64,000 nucleotides of DNA from Leifsonia shinshuensis (GCF_014217625.1 NZ_CP043641.1:3968001-4032000); one strand, 5' to 3'. Counted from the first letter of the stretch, positions 9,649 to 18,253 are shown. A program made the numbers and translations. Notes: generated by a model not told the origin, from the letters alone.

Positions 9649-10160
9649 TGGCAGAGCTGGAGCGTGTGCGCCGCTGGGCGGAGGCCCTGATCACCCTGCA
9701 TCTCGACCCGAACGTGTGGAGCTTCGACTTCGACAACGCGAAGACCCGGGCGGGGCTGTGCAACTACACCGCCAAGCGCATCACGGTCTCCCGGTACCTG
9801 GCCGCCCGCTACGAGGACGACGACATCCACCAGATCCTGCTGCACGAGGTCGCGCACGCGCTGGCGGGCTCCCGCGCCGGGCACGGCCCGCGCTGGCGGG
9901 CGATCGCGCTCGACCTCGGCTACGAGGGCAAGCGGCTGCACGGTGGGGCGATCGCGGACGACCTGGCGCCGTGGGTGGGCACCTGCCCGCAGGGGCACAC
10001 CCACTACCGCTACCGCAAGCCGGCCCGCGCGCTCGCCTGCGGGGCGTGCAGCCGGCGGTTCGACTCGGCGAACCTCATCTCCTGGGTGCACCGGGAGGTT
10101 TCGGCGGCGCAGCGGCGGATGGCCGCAGCGGCCGCGACGGAAGCCCTCGACGCGGACTGA
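9648..10160 (+). CDS. SprT-like zinc metalloprotease domain protein
   Basis: This 170-residue cytosolic protein has a SprT-like domain. The zinc-binding HEVAH motif (HxxxH with the catalytic Glu, about residues 65-69) lies in the helix IHQILLHEVAHALAGSRAGHG, and a further His follows in GHGPRW, as in the family. The C-terminal third carries a small zinc ribbon: C-P-Q-G-H near residue 109 and CGACSRRF near residue 128. Eukaryotic relatives (SPRTN) cut DNA-protein crosslinks, but bacterial SprT roles are poorly known. AGGGAG at 9633-9638 provides a ribosome site. Family assignment is firm and function is not. Confidence 0.88.
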   Translation: MAELERVRRWAEALITLHLDPNVWSFDFDNAKTRAGLCNYTAKRITVSRYLAARYEDDDIHQILLHEVAHALAGSRAGHGPRWRAIALDLGYEGKRLHGGAIADDLAPWVGTCPQGHTHYRYRKPARALACGACSRRFDSANLISWVHREVSAAQRRMAAAAATEALDAD

Positions 10161-10175
10161 CGCCCGCGGCGTTTT

Positions 10176-10784
10176 TCAGACCGCTTCGACCGCGAGACGC
10201 GCGTCGAGCCCGTCGCGAACGGCCGGCCACTCCTCGCGCAGCACCGAGTACACGGCGGTGTCGCGCCAGGTGCCGTCGGCCCGCGGCTGGGTGTGCCGCA
10301 GCACGCCCTCGAACGTCGCGCCGAGCCGCAGGATCGCGGCCCGCGAGCGCTCGTTGAGCACGTCCGCCTGCAGCTTCACGCGCTCGAACCCGTGCTCGAA
10401 GGCCGTGCCGAGCAGGAGGCGCTTGGTCTCGGCGTTGACGCGCGTGCCCCAGACCTCCGGCGCGTAGGCGGTCCAGCCGATGTGCGCCGAGCCGTTCGCC
10501 AGGTCGAAGTCGCCGAGCGTCGTCGTCCCGACGATCCGGTCGCCGTCGCGCAGGCAGACGGCCGTGACGTTCGCGGTGTCCCAGGCGAGGTAGCCGAGGA
10601 TGAACTCCCGCCACTCCTCGTACGTGTCGCGGTACGCGGCGAGCCCGCCGCCCCAGCCGCCGGCGAACACCGCGGGATGCCCGATGGCGTCGTGCAGGTC
10701 GGGGAGGTCGTCGAGGGTGAGCGCGCGGAGGCGGACCGTCGCGCCATCGAGCACGGCACGGGGATCGGGACGGGTCGCGGTCAT
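10176..10784 (-). CDS. GNAT family N-acetyltransferase (RimJ/RimL type)
   Basis: This 202-residue acetyl-CoA-dependent N-acetyltransferase resembles the RimJ/RimL branch, which acetylates protein N-termini or small amines. The visible core includes VRLRALTLDDLPDLHDAIG, then GDRIVGTTTLGDFDLANGSAHIGWTAYAPEVWGTRVNAETKRLLL, where the V/R-G-x-x-A region binds the acetyl-CoA pyrophosphate in degenerate form, and finally VKLQADVLNERSRAAILRLGATFEGVLR. The ATG at 10784 lies 7 bases downstream of GATACT (10796-10791, minus strand), so it is probably leaderless. This makes the longer ORF (start 10817) unlikely. It converges with the SprT-like gene. The substrate is unknown. Confidence 0.85.
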   Translation of the reverse strand: MTATRPDPRAVLDGATVRLRALTLDDLPDLHDAIGHPAVFAGGWGGGLAAYRDTYEEWREFILGYLAWDTANVTAVCLRDGDRIVGTTTLGDFDLANGSAHIGWTAYAPEVWGTRVNAETKRLLLGTAFEHGFERVKLQADVLNERSRAAILRLGATFEGVLRHTQPRADGTWRDTAVYSVLREEWPAVRDGLDARLAVEAV

Positions 10785-10857
10785 CCGCCCAGTATCCCAT
10801 CCGCTCCGCCCCTCCACGCGATTCGGACCGGGCCCGATAACCCACTAAGTTGGTTCG

Positions 10858-11520
10858 GTGCCTACCGACGCCCTCCTGCCCCGCGAGACGGGGCAGTGGA
10901 TGGACGACGCGGACGGCCTGCGCTGGTGGTTCGACTCCGGCGCGCTCGCGCTGGACTTCGCGTACACCGGCGGAGCAAACGTGCTCGGCGGCGCCGGCGG
11001 CGGCAGCGATGACGCGCAGTGGCGCTCGGTGGACGACGCCGAGCAGCTCGGCGCCTGGCTGCAATCCCGGTTCCCCGAGGTGGCCGCGACCACCGGCGAC
11101 CGCGAGTTCCGCGACGCCGAGATGCTGCGCGCGGCGATCGGACGGCTCGCCCGCCAGGCGTCCCGCGCCGAGATCCTCGGCCCGGCGGACGTGGACGTGG
11201 TGAACCTGTTCGCCGCGACCCCCGACATCCCGCCGGTGCTGGCCGGTGGAGGCCGCCAGGCCGGCCGCACCCTCGCCCGCCCGCACCAGGCGCTCGGTAC
11301 GGTCGCCCGAGACGCCGTGCGACTGTTCGGCCCGGACGCCGACGGCCGCATCCGGGAGTGCTCGGCCGACGACTGCGGGCTGGTCTACCTCGACACCTCG
11401 CGCAGCGGCAACCGGCGCTGGTGCTCGATGCAGCGCTGCGGCAACCGGGCGAAGGTCCGGGCGCATCGGGCGCGCGCGGCGGGGAGGCGTGCGGGCGCCG
11501 CAGCCGGTATCGCAGAATAG
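10858..11520 (+). CDS. CGNR zinc-finger (ABATE domain) putative regulator
   Basis: This 220-residue protein has the layout of the CGNR family, which contains predicted stress-responsive transcriptional regulators. An N-terminal ABATE-like domain (FDSGALALDFAYTGG to about residue 145) is followed by a treble-clef zinc finger. Its ligands are visible as CSADDCGLVYLDTSRSGNRRWCSMQRCGNR (split pairs near residues 163/168 and 183/187), including the name-giving CGNR. The GTG start is exactly 7 bases after TAAGTT (10846-10851), consistent with a leaderless mRNA. It is divergent from the GNAT gene and 4 bases upstream of pxpA. The ligand and target genes are not known. Confidence 0.85.
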   Translation: MPTDALLPRETGQWMDDADGLRWWFDSGALALDFAYTGGANVLGGAGGGSDDAQWRSVDDAEQLGAWLQSRFPEVAATTGDREFRDAEMLRAAIGRLARQASRAEILGPADVDVVNLFAATPDIPPVLAGGGRQAGRTLARPHQALGTVARDAVRLFGPDADGRIRECSADDCGLVYLDTSRSGNRRWCSMQRCGNRAKVRAHRARAAGRRAGAAAGIAE

Positions 11521-11524
11521 GCGG

Positions 11525-12295
11525 ATGGAGCCCAGCAGCCTCACCGTCGACCTCAACAGCGACCTCGGCGAGTCCTTCGGCGCCTGGAGCATGGGCGACG
11601 ACGACGCGATGCTCCGGCTGGTGACCAGCGCGAACGTCGCGTGCGGCTTCCACGGCGGCGACCCCTCCACGATGCTCGCCACCTGCCGGCTCGCCGCGGA
11701 GAACGGCGTCGCTGTCGGCGCGCACGTCTCCTATCGCGACCTGGCCGGTTTCGGCCGCCGCAGCATGGACGTCCCTGCCGCCGAGCTGCGCGACGAAGTG
11801 CTCTACCAGCTGGCGGCGCTCGCCGGGATGGCGCGGGTGGCCCGGACCGCGGTGCGCTATGTCAAGCCGCACGGCGCCCTCTACAACCGGATCGTCCACG
11901 ACGAGGCGCAGGCCGCCGCGGTGGTGGAGGCGGTCGTCGCGTTCGATCCGTCGCTGCCGGTGCTCGGCCTCCCGGGCTCGGCCGTCGAGCGGGCGTCCTG
12001 CGCGCGCGGGCTGCGGTTCGTGCGCGAGGCGTTCGTGGACCGCGGCTACCGCGCCGACGGCACGCTCGTCCCGCGGACGGAGCCAGGCGCCGTGCTGTCC
12101 GACGTGGCCGCCATCGCAGCCCGGGCGGTGCGGATGGCGCGCGACGGCGTGGTGGAGGCCGCCGACGGCGCCGAGGTCGCCATCGCCGCAGACTCCCTCT
12201 GCGTGCACGGCGACACCCCGGGCGCTGTGCGCATGGCGGAGGCCGTGCGCCGGGGTTTGGAGGAGGCCGGCATCGCGGTGAGGCCGTTCGTGTGA
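11525..12295 (+). CDS. pxpA: 5-oxoprolinase subunit PxpA (LamB/YcsF family)
   Basis: PxpA is one subunit of the ATP-dependent bacterial 5-oxoprolinase, which opens pyroglutamate to glutamate and so clears a spontaneous damage product of glutamine. The 256 residues match the family: VDLNSDLGESFG at the N-terminus, then NVACGFHGGDPSTM, GAHVSYRDLAGFGRR, VKPHGALYN and the late ADSLCVHGDTPGA. ATG at 11525 is 7 bases after CAGAAT (11513-11518), so it may be leaderless. It is the first gene of a tightly coupled pxpA-pxpB-pxpC operon, whose presence makes the function call strong. Confidence 0.95.
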   Translation: MEPSSLTVDLNSDLGESFGAWSMGDDDAMLRLVTSANVACGFHGGDPSTMLATCRLAAENGVAVGAHVSYRDLAGFGRRSMDVPAAELRDEVLYQLAALAGMARVARTAVRYVKPHGALYNRIVHDEAQAAAVVEAVVAFDPSLPVLGLPGSAVERASCARGLRFVREAFVDRGYRADGTLVPRTEPGAVLSDVAAIAARAVRMARDGVVEAADGAEVAIAADSLCVHGDTPGAVRMAEAVRRGLEEAGIAVRPFV

Positions 12296-12912
12296 CCACC
12301 CGGGTGATTCCCTACGGCGACAGCGCCCTGCTCGTGGAGTTCGGCTCTCTGGACGCGGTGCTCGGGATGCTGCCCGCCCTCCAGCGCACCCGGCCGCCCG
12401 GCGTCGTGGACCTCGTCCCGGCGGCCCGCACCATCGCGGTCCTGCTCGACCCGCACGTGCTGAGCCCGGCGTCCGCCCGCGGCTGGATCGAGCGCACAGC
12501 GCCGGAGCCGGCCGAAGCCGCCGACGAGGAGGTGGTGGACATCCCCGTCCGCTACGACGGCGACGACCTGGCCGAGGTGGCGGCGCTGCTCGGCATCGCG
12601 CCCGCCGAGGTCGTGGAGCGGCACACGGCCTCCCGGTGGCGCGTCGCGTTCGGCGGTTTCGCCCCGGGGTTCGCCTACCTCGTGACCGATCACGACGGCC
12701 TCGTGGTCCCGCGCCGGGCGACCCCGCGCACCTCCGTGCCCGCCGGGTCGGTCGGCCTCGCCGGCGCGTTCAGCGGGGTCTACCCGCGGTCGAGCCCGGG
12801 AGGCTGGCAGCTGATCGGCCGCACCGACGCGACGCTCTGGGACGCCGCGGCCGACCCGCCCGCGCTCCTGCGGCCGGGGGTCGTGGTGCGGTTCACGGCG
12901 GTGACGGCGTGA
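12292..12912 (+). CDS. pxpB: 5-oxoprolinase subunit PxpB
   Basis: This 206-residue subunit has a cyclophilin-like carboxyltransferase fold and acts with PxpC in the oxoprolinase complex. Typical family blocks are VIPYGDSALLVEFG at the start, VVDIPVRYDGDDLAEVAALLG in the middle, and FGGFAPGFAYL followed by PRRATPRTSVPAGSVGLAG and YPRSSPGGWQLIGRT. The GTG start overlaps the pxpA stop by four bases (GTGA), which indicates translational coupling. The chain is slightly short compared with some homologues but complete. Confidence 0.94.
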   Translation: MTTRVIPYGDSALLVEFGSLDAVLGMLPALQRTRPPGVVDLVPAARTIAVLLDPHVLSPASARGWIERTAPEPAEAADEEVVDIPVRYDGDDLAEVAALLGIAPAEVVERHTASRWRVAFGGFAPGFAYLVTDHDGLVVPRRATPRTSVPAGSVGLAGAFSGVYPRSSPGGWQLIGRTDATLWDAAADPPALLRPGVVVRFTAVTA

Positions 12913-13814
12913 CCGGCCTCCGCATCCTCCGGCCCGGCCCCCTGGCGCTGGTCGAGGACCTCGGCCGCCCCGGCCTCGCCGCGGTCGGCGTGAGCCCGTC
13001 CGGCGCGCTCGACCGCGGTGCGCTCGGCCTCGCCAACCGCCTCGTCGGCAACCCCGGCGGCGCGGCGGGGCTGGAGCTGCTGCTCGGCGGCTTCGCCGCA
13101 CGCTTCGAGTCGGCCGCGTGGTTCGCCGTGACGGGAGCCGCGGCCCGCGTCACGCTCGACGGCCACCCGGTCGACCCGGACACCGCGGTGCACGCCACGG
13201 AGGGCGCCGAGCTCCGGATCGCGCCGCCGGTCGCGGGCGTCCGCAGCTACCTCGCCGTGCGGGGCGGCGTCGCGGTGGAGGCCGTACTCGGCTCCCGCTC
13301 GCGCGACACGCTCTCGGGGCTCGGGCCCGCTCCGCTCGCGGAAGGCGATCTCCTCCCGTTCGGCGCCGAGCCCGCCGACCCGGTCCCCGCGGTGGACTTC
13401 GTCCCCGTCGCCGACCTCGGCGCCGGCCCGGTGGAGGTCCGGGCCCACCGCGGCCCGCGCGCCGACTGGTTCACGCCGGCCGCCCTGGACGCCTTCTTCA
13501 CCGTCGAATGGCGGGCGAGCGCCGACGGCGACCGGGTCGGCGTCCGGCTCGACCCTCCCCGCGTCCCTGCGCACGCGCGCGGCGTGGAGCCGGCCCCGCC
13601 GCTGCTGCTCGAGCGCGCCGTGCACGACGAGCTCCCGAGCGAGCCGATGGTCGCGGGTGCCGTGCAGGTCTCGCCGGACGGCCGACCGACCGTGCTGCTG
13701 GCCGACCACCCGGTGACCGGGGGCTACCCCGTCATCGCCGTTGTATCCGCCCGCTCTCTCGACGCCTTCGCGCAGCTCCGCCCCGGCCAGCCCGTCCACT
13801 TCCGCCACGCCTGA
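12909..13814 (+). CDS. pxpC: 5-oxoprolinase subunit PxpC (biotin-dependent carboxyltransferase family)
   Basis: This 301-residue subunit completes the PxpABC 5-oxoprolinase. It shows the family's opening LVEDLGRPGLAAVGVSPSGALDRGALGLANRLVGN, the central YLAVRGGVAVEAVLGSRSRDTLSGLG and the closing DGRPTVLLADHPVTGGYPVIAVV. The family name refers to similarity with urea/allophanate carboxylase domains, and biotin is not thought necessary here. Its GTG overlaps the end of pxpB by four bases. The operon ends facing the spermidine-synthase-like gene, with 19 bases between the stops. Confidence 0.94.
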   Translation: MTGLRILRPGPLALVEDLGRPGLAAVGVSPSGALDRGALGLANRLVGNPGGAAGLELLLGGFAARFESAAWFAVTGAAARVTLDGHPVDPDTAVHATEGAELRIAPPVAGVRSYLAVRGGVAVEAVLGSRSRDTLSGLGPAPLAEGDLLPFGAEPADPVPAVDFVPVADLGAGPVEVRAHRGPRADWFTPAALDAFFTVEWRASADGDRVGVRLDPPRVPAHARGVEPAPPLLLERAVHDELPSEPMVAGAVQVSPDGRPTVLLADHPVTGGYPVIAVVSARSLDAFAQLRPGQPVHFRHA

Positions 13815-13833
13815 CGACGGTGGCGGCGCGAGG

Positions 13834-14709
13834 TCACTCCCGGCGGGTGCCGCTCTGGAAGATGCTGCGCGCGGGTGGGGGAGACGGCACGCTCGTCGTG
13901 TCCGTCACGATGGGGGCGTTCGCGGCGAACTGGCGCAGCTCCTCGCCGGCGACGGCCTTCGCGGGGTGCGGACCGCTCGCGAGCAGCCGCGGCAGCCACT
14001 CCAGCGGCAGCGGCGAGTTCGACCCGACCAGCACCACGTTGCCGAACCGGCGTCCCTTCAGCACCTGCGTCTCCGCCAGCGCCGCGACGTTCTCCACCAC
14101 CGCGCCGAGCGTCGACACCTGGCTGCGCGCGAACGTCAGCGGCGGCCCGTCGGCGACGTTCACGAGCACGATGCCGTCCGGCTTGAGCAGCGACACCGCC
14201 GAGCGGTAGAACTCCACGCTCGTCACATGCGCCGGGGTCCGCGACCCGCTGAAGATGTCGATGACCAGCAGGTCGACCTCCCCGCGCAGCCCGGCCGGCA
14301 GCTTGCCGACGACCTCGCGGGCGTCGCCGTGCCGGATGCGGATCTGCGCGTAGCGGGGGAGCGGCAGGTTCTCGCGCACCAGGTCCACGAGCCTGCTCTC
14401 CAGCTCCACCACCTGCTGCCGTGACCCCGGCCGGGTGTGCGCGACGTAGCGGGGCAGGGTCAGCGCTCCGGCGCCGAGGTGCACGGCCGTGATCGGCTGC
14501 CCCGGCTCGCCGATCAGGTCGATGACGTTGCCCATCCGCTGGATGTACTCGAAGAACAGCCGGCTGGGGTCGTCCAGGTCGACGTGCGACTGCGGCGTCC
14601 CGTCCACCACGAGCTGGTAGGCGCCCGGCACGAACCGGTCCGGCTCGATGGTGGCGAGGTAGCCGCTCTCGGAAAGGACGACCGACGGGAGCGGCGGGTT
14701 CTGTGGCAC
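13834..14709 (-). CDS. Spermidine-synthase-like SAM-binding protein
   Basis: This 291-residue protein has a Rossmann methyltransferase-like fold related to polyamine aminopropyltransferases. The nucleotide-binding strand and loop appear as AVHLGAGALTLPRYV (near residues 92-106), followed by an acidic position in QQVVELESRLVDLVR, IRHGDAREVV, and LLVIDIFSGSRTPAHVTSVEFY, which corresponds to the catalytic DxxD/F region. In true spermidine synthases the substrate loop contains paired aspartates, whereas here only part of that pattern is visible. Polyamine synthesis is therefore uncertain. The GTG start is 8 bases after TACGCT (14722-14717, minus strand) and lacks a ribosome site. No polyamine genes are adjacent. 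Confidence 0.75.
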   Translation of the reverse strand: MPQNPPLPSVVLSESGYLATIEPDRFVPGAYQLVVDGTPQSHVDLDDPSRLFFEYIQRMGNVIDLIGEPGQPITAVHLGAGALTLPRYVAHTRPGSRQQVVELESRLVDLVRENLPLPRYAQIRIRHGDAREVVGKLPAGLRGEVDLLVIDIFSGSRTPAHVTSVEFYRSAVSLLKPDGIVLVNVADGPPLTFARSQVSTLGAVVENVAALAETQVLKGRRFGNVVLVGSNSPLPLEWLPRLLASGPHPAKAVAGEELRQFAANAPIVTDTTSVPSPPPARSIFQSGTRRE

Positions 14710-14850
14710 GGCGTCCAGCGTAGTCCGCGGCCTCCACCCGATCTCCACCCGCCTCTCCACCCGGTCTCCGCCGCCGGGCGGTCCCTGCGCCGCGGCGCTG
14801 ACGCGATTCTTGAGGAGTGCCGGACGACCCGGCCGGAAGGACTCGGACCC
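14710..14850. promoter_or_regulatory. Divergent intergenic region with three CTCCACCCG repeats
   Basis: The 141 bases between two divergent genes hold three direct copies of CTCCACCCG at 14732, 14743 and 14755 (spacing 11 and 12 bases, about one helical turn). A leaderless-type -10 for the minus-strand gene sits at 14717-14722. A binding-site role for the repeats is inferred. Confidence 0.3.
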
Positions 14851-15369
14851 ATGAACGTGCAGACGCTGACCAACGCGATCCTCATCCTGGTGCTGATCGG
14901 CTGGGTGGGCTACCGGCAGATGATGTGGCGCCCGGTGTCCATCGCGAAGATGTGGCGCTTCCCGGCGATCATGTCGGTCGTCGGCCTGGTGCTGATCGTC
15001 CAGCAGGTGAAGCCGTCGTCGCTCACCCCGCTCGACCTGGCCGTGGTGGCCGGCGAGCTCGTGCTGTCCCTCGCGGTCGGCGCGTGGATGGGCGGGATCG
15101 CGCACTTCCGCCCGCTGGAGTCGCCCATCCAGGTCGGGAAGGACGCCCGCTACATCGCGACCTACGAGTCGCGCACCGGCGTGCTCGGGATCGTGCTGTG
15201 GGCGCTCGTGATCGCCGTCCGCGTCGGGGTGGACGTGCTGGCCTCGATGGCGGGCTCGCACCTGGGGACCGCGACCGGCGTCATCTTCCTGGTCTTCGCC
15301 GCCAACCGCGCCGCCCGGACCGCCGTCTTCGCGGCGCGTCTCGATCGGCACGCCGCGCTCGCCGCATGA
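14851..15369 (+). CDS. Integral membrane protein of unknown function
   Basis: This 172-residue protein is dominated by four to five hydrophobic helices: residues about 6-24, 39-55, 68-84, 112-130 and 138-152. The visible segments are LTNAILILVLIGWVGYRQMMWRP and AIMSVVGLVLIVQQV, and conserved-looking polar stretches (WRPVSIAKMWRFP and FRPLESPIQVGKDARY) lie between helices. It resembles DUF1453/CcdC-like membrane proteins in general layout, which is a weak similarity. It starts the run that continues with a sensor kinase 7 bases later, so a role connected to that two-component system is possible but not shown. Confidence 0.7.
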   Translation: MNVQTLTNAILILVLIGWVGYRQMMWRPVSIAKMWRFPAIMSVVGLVLIVQQVKPSSLTPLDLAVVAGELVLSLAVGAWMGGIAHFRPLESPIQVGKDARYIATYESRTGVLGIVLWALVIAVRVGVDVLASMAGSHLGTATGVIFLVFAANRAARTAVFAARLDRHAALAA

Positions 15370-15376
15370 TGGTCTC

Positions 15377-16531
15377 GTGGACTTCTGGAGCAGACCGGGC
15401 CTGCTGGCGCTCGTACTGAACATCCTCGGTGCGGGAGCGGTCGGCTGGTCGCTGGTGCGCGCCCACTCCGCGGATCGCCCGGAGTGGGTGCTCGCCGTCG
15501 CGCTGTTCGCGGTGGCGACCTGGCTCGTGCGGGCCGTCTTCACCTTCGCCGGCTGGCGGCGCACGGCGCTCGTGCTGTGCCTGCTCTCGGCGGTGACCGG
15601 CGCGTTCGTCGCGCCGGCGACCGACGGGATCGCGATCGTGCCGGCGGCCGTGGCGGTGCTCGTGATCGTCGGCGACCCGAGGTGGCCGCTGGCGCTCGGC
15701 GGAGCCGTCGCCGCGCTGTCGGCCGCGCTGGTCGCGGTCGGCGCCCTCCCCTTCGGCTCCCCGGTGGCGGCGGTGCTCGGCGAGATGGCCGGGATCGTGC
15801 TGGCCGCGTTCGCGGGCCTCAGCCGTCGGCAGTTCCGGCTCACCGAGCAACAGGGCGCGCTGCTGCGGGAGCGGGAGCTCGCCATGCGCGAGGAGGCGGC
15901 GCGGGTGGCGATCGCCCGCGACCTCCACGACGTGCTCGCCCACAGCCTCGGCGGCCTCGTCATCCAGCTCGACGCGGTGGACGCGCTGCTGGAGGCCGGG
16001 GACGCCGCCTCAGCCCGGGAGCGCGTGGTGGCGGCGCGCGGGCTCGCGGCGGACGGACTCGCGGAGGCGCGACGCGCGGTCGCCGCCCTGCGCGACCCGG
16101 ACCGGGCCGCGGCGACGGTGACGGCTGCCGACTTCCGGGCGACGCTCGACGACCTCGTGGCCGCGCACCGCACGCTCGGCGGTGTCGCGACGCTGCGTGA
16201 GTCCGGCGCCCCGCGCCCGCTCGGCTCCGCCCAGGCGACGGCACTGCAGCGCGCCCTCCAGGAGTCGCTGAGCAACGCGCGCAAGCACGCGCCGGGCGCT
16301 CCCGTCGACGCCGTGCTCGACTGGCAGGATGAACGGGTGCTGCTCACCGTGTCCTCCCCGCTGACGCCCGCCGCGCGGTCGACCCGCGCTGACGAGCTCG
16401 CGACCTCGGGAGGCGGGCATGGGCTGGAGGGGATGCGCGAGCGGTTCTCCGCCCTCCCGCTGGGCGGCTCCGTCGCCGCGACCGTGGACGGCGGCCGGTT
16501 CACCGTGACCGCGGAGGCGAGGCTGGCATGA
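15377..16531 (+). CDS. Two-component sensor histidine kinase (NarL-type partner)
   Basis: This membrane histidine kinase has 384 residues. About five hydrophobic helices fill residues 8-145. Then come a coiled linker and the HisKA_3 dimerisation box ARDLHDVLAHSLGG with the phosphorylated His near residue 184. The C-terminal ATPase domain has the N box in LQESLSNARKHAPGAP and the G box GGGHGLEGMRERF. The extracytoplasmic loops are short, so the signal is probably sensed in the membrane. GTG at 15377 is exactly 7 bases after CATGAT (15365-15370), which suggests a leaderless start. Its stop overlaps the start of the response regulator, its certain partner. Confidence 0.92.
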   Translation: MDFWSRPGLLALVLNILGAGAVGWSLVRAHSADRPEWVLAVALFAVATWLVRAVFTFAGWRRTALVLCLLSAVTGAFVAPATDGIAIVPAAVAVLVIVGDPRWPLALGGAVAALSAALVAVGALPFGSPVAAVLGEMAGIVLAAFAGLSRRQFRLTEQQGALLRERELAMREEAARVAIARDLHDVLAHSLGGLVIQLDAVDALLEAGDAASARERVVAARGLAADGLAEARRAVAALRDPDRAAATVTAADFRATLDDLVAAHRTLGGVATLRESGAPRPLGSAQATALQRALQESLSNARKHAPGAPVDAVLDWQDERVLLTVSSPLTPAARSTRADELATSGGGHGLEGMRERFSALPLGGSVAATVDGGRFTVTAEARLA

Positions 16532-17205
16532 GCGACCCGACGGCGCCGGACGACGACCGCATCCGCGTCGTCGTCGCGGACGACCAGGCGATCATCCGCG
16601 ACGGCCTGGTCACGGTCCTCGGCCTGCTGCCCGACGTGGAGGTCGTGGGCTCGGCCGCGGACGGCGCAGAAGCCGTGGCGCTCGCCGTCTCCGAACGTCC
16701 CGACGTGATCCTGATGGACCTCCGCATGCCCGTGCTCGACGGCGTCGGCGCCACCGAGCGGATCGCGCGCGAGGCGCCGGGTTCCGCCGTGCTCGTGCTG
16801 ACGACCTTCGCCGACGACGACTCGATCCTCACCGCGCTGCGCGCCGGCGCCCGCGGCTACCTCACGAAGGACGCCGGCCGCGCCGAGCTGGCCTCCGCTG
16901 TCCGCGCCGTCGCGCGAGGCCAGGCGACGTTCGCCCCGGAGGTCGGCGCCCGCATCATCGGCTCGCTCACCTCCGCCGCGCCCGCCAAGGCCGCCGACCC
17001 CGCAGGAGCTCTGGTGGAGCGGTTCCCCACCCTCACCCGTCGGGAGGCGGAGGTGCTCGACCTCGTCTCCGACGGCCTCAGCAACGGCGAGATCGCCTCG
17101 GCCCTCTTCGTCGGCGGCTCCACGGTCAAGACCCACATCAACGCGATCTTCGCCAAGCTCGGGGTCGCCTCCCGAGCCCAGGCCATCGCACTCGTCCGCA
17201 GGTAG
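16528..17205 (+). CDS. LuxR/NarL-family response regulator
   Basis: This 225-residue transcription factor is paired with the upstream kinase and overlaps it by ATGA. The receiver domain occupies residues 10-130. The acidic pocket is VVVADDQ, the phospho-acceptor Asp lies in VILMDLRMPVLDG (near residue 63), the Thr is in VLVLTTFADD and the Lys is in GYLTKDA. After a short linker, the GerE helix-turn-helix covers residues about 167-222: LTRREAEVLDLVSDGLSNGEIA and VKTHINAIFAKLG. Target genes cannot be deduced. The system is of the DesK/LiaS type often involved in envelope or lipid stress. Confidence 0.94.
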   Translation: MSDPTAPDDDRIRVVVADDQAIIRDGLVTVLGLLPDVEVVGSAADGAEAVALAVSERPDVILMDLRMPVLDGVGATERIAREAPGSAVLVLTTFADDDSILTALRAGARGYLTKDAGRAELASAVRAVARGQATFAPEVGARIIGSLTSAAPAKAADPAGALVERFPTLTRREAEVLDLVSDGLSNGEIASALFVGGSTVKTHINAIFAKLGVASRAQAIALVRR

Positions 17206-17221
17206 GGGGAGGATGGGGCGC

Positions 17222-18253
17222 ATGAGCGATCGCGTACTCGTCACGGGCGGCTCCGGATTCGTGGGGGCGCACTGTGTGCTCGCGTTGCTGGAGGCGGGCT
17301 ACGACGTCCGGACCACTATCCGTTCGCCACAGCGTGCCGCCGACGTGCGGTCGCAGCTCGCAGCGGGCGGCATCCCAGACGCGGGCGACCGGCTGGAGTT
17401 CGCCGTCGCCGACCTCCTCGACGACGCCGGCTGGGCCGAGGCCGTCGACGGCTGCCGCTATGTGCTCCACGTCGCCTCGCCGTTCCCGATGACCGAGCCG
17501 AAGGACCCCGACGAGCTGGTCCGGCCGGCCAGGGAGGGCGCCCTGCGCGTGCTGCGCGCGGCCCGCGACGCCGGCGTGGAGCGGGTGGTGCTCACCTCGT
17601 CGTTCGCCGCGATCGGCTACGGCCACGCCCCGACCCGGGAGCCGTTCACCGAGGCGGACTGGACCGAGCTGGACAGCGGCCGCCCGATCAGCGCCTACGT
17701 CCGCTCCAAGACGCTCGCCGAGCACGCCGCCTGGGACTTCATCGCGAAGGAGGGCGGCGCCCTCGAGCTCGCCACGGTCAACCCGGTCGGCATCCTCGGC
17801 CCGGTCCTCGGGCCGGACTATTCCAGCTCCGTCGAGCTGGTGAAGCTCGTGAAGGAGGGCCGCCTCCCGCGCCTGCCCGACGTCTACTTCGGCGTCGTGG
17901 ACGTGCGCGACGTGGCGAGCCTGCACCTGCTCGCGATGACCAGGCCGGAGGCCGCGGGCGAGCGCTTCCTCGCCACCGCCGGCGACGCCCTCGGCGCGCC
18001 CGAGCTGGCCCTCATCATCCGCGGCCACCTCGGCTCCCCGGCGGGCGATCGGGTGCGCACCGCCGTGATGCCGTCCTGGGTGCTGAAGGCCGCAGCCCCG
18101 TTCAGCCGCCGAGTGCGCGGCTCGCTGCCCGACATCGGCGTCTACCGCAACGGCTCGTCCGCGAAGGCGCGCACGCTGCTCGGCTGGCGCCCGCGGTCCC
18201 GCGAGGAGGCCGTCATCGCGACGGTGGACTCGCTGCCGCCTCGCCTGAAATAG
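17222..18253 (+). CDS. NAD(P)-dependent reductase, dihydroflavonol-4-reductase-like
   Basis: This soluble extended short-chain dehydrogenase has 343 residues. The N-terminal Rossmann motif VLVTGGSGFVGAHCVLALL binds NAD(P). An RSPQRAAD stretch after the second strand fits NADP preference. The catalytic Ser, Tyr and Lys are visible in VLTSSFAAIGYG and in AYVRSKTLAEHAAW (Y-x-x-S-K, near residue 159). Relatives reduce aldehydes or ketones, and the physiological substrate is unknown. AGGGGGAGG at 17204-17212 is correctly spaced (9 bases) for ATG 17222, which is preferred over ATG 17213. It lies 16 bases after the response regulator and may be cotranscribed. Confidence 0.87.
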   Translation: MSDRVLVTGGSGFVGAHCVLALLEAGYDVRTTIRSPQRAADVRSQLAAGGIPDAGDRLEFAVADLLDDAGWAEAVDGCRYVLHVASPFPMTEPKDPDELVRPAREGALRVLRAARDAGVERVVLTSSFAAIGYGHAPTREPFTEADWTELDSGRPISAYVRSKTLAEHAAWDFIAKEGGALELATVNPVGILGPVLGPDYSSSVELVKLVKEGRLPRLPDVYFGVVDVRDVASLHLLAMTRPEAAGERFLATAGDALGAPELALIIRGHLGSPAGDRVRTAVMPSWVLKAAAPFSRRVRGSLPDIGVYRNGSSAKARTLLGWRPRSREEAVIATVDSLPPRLK

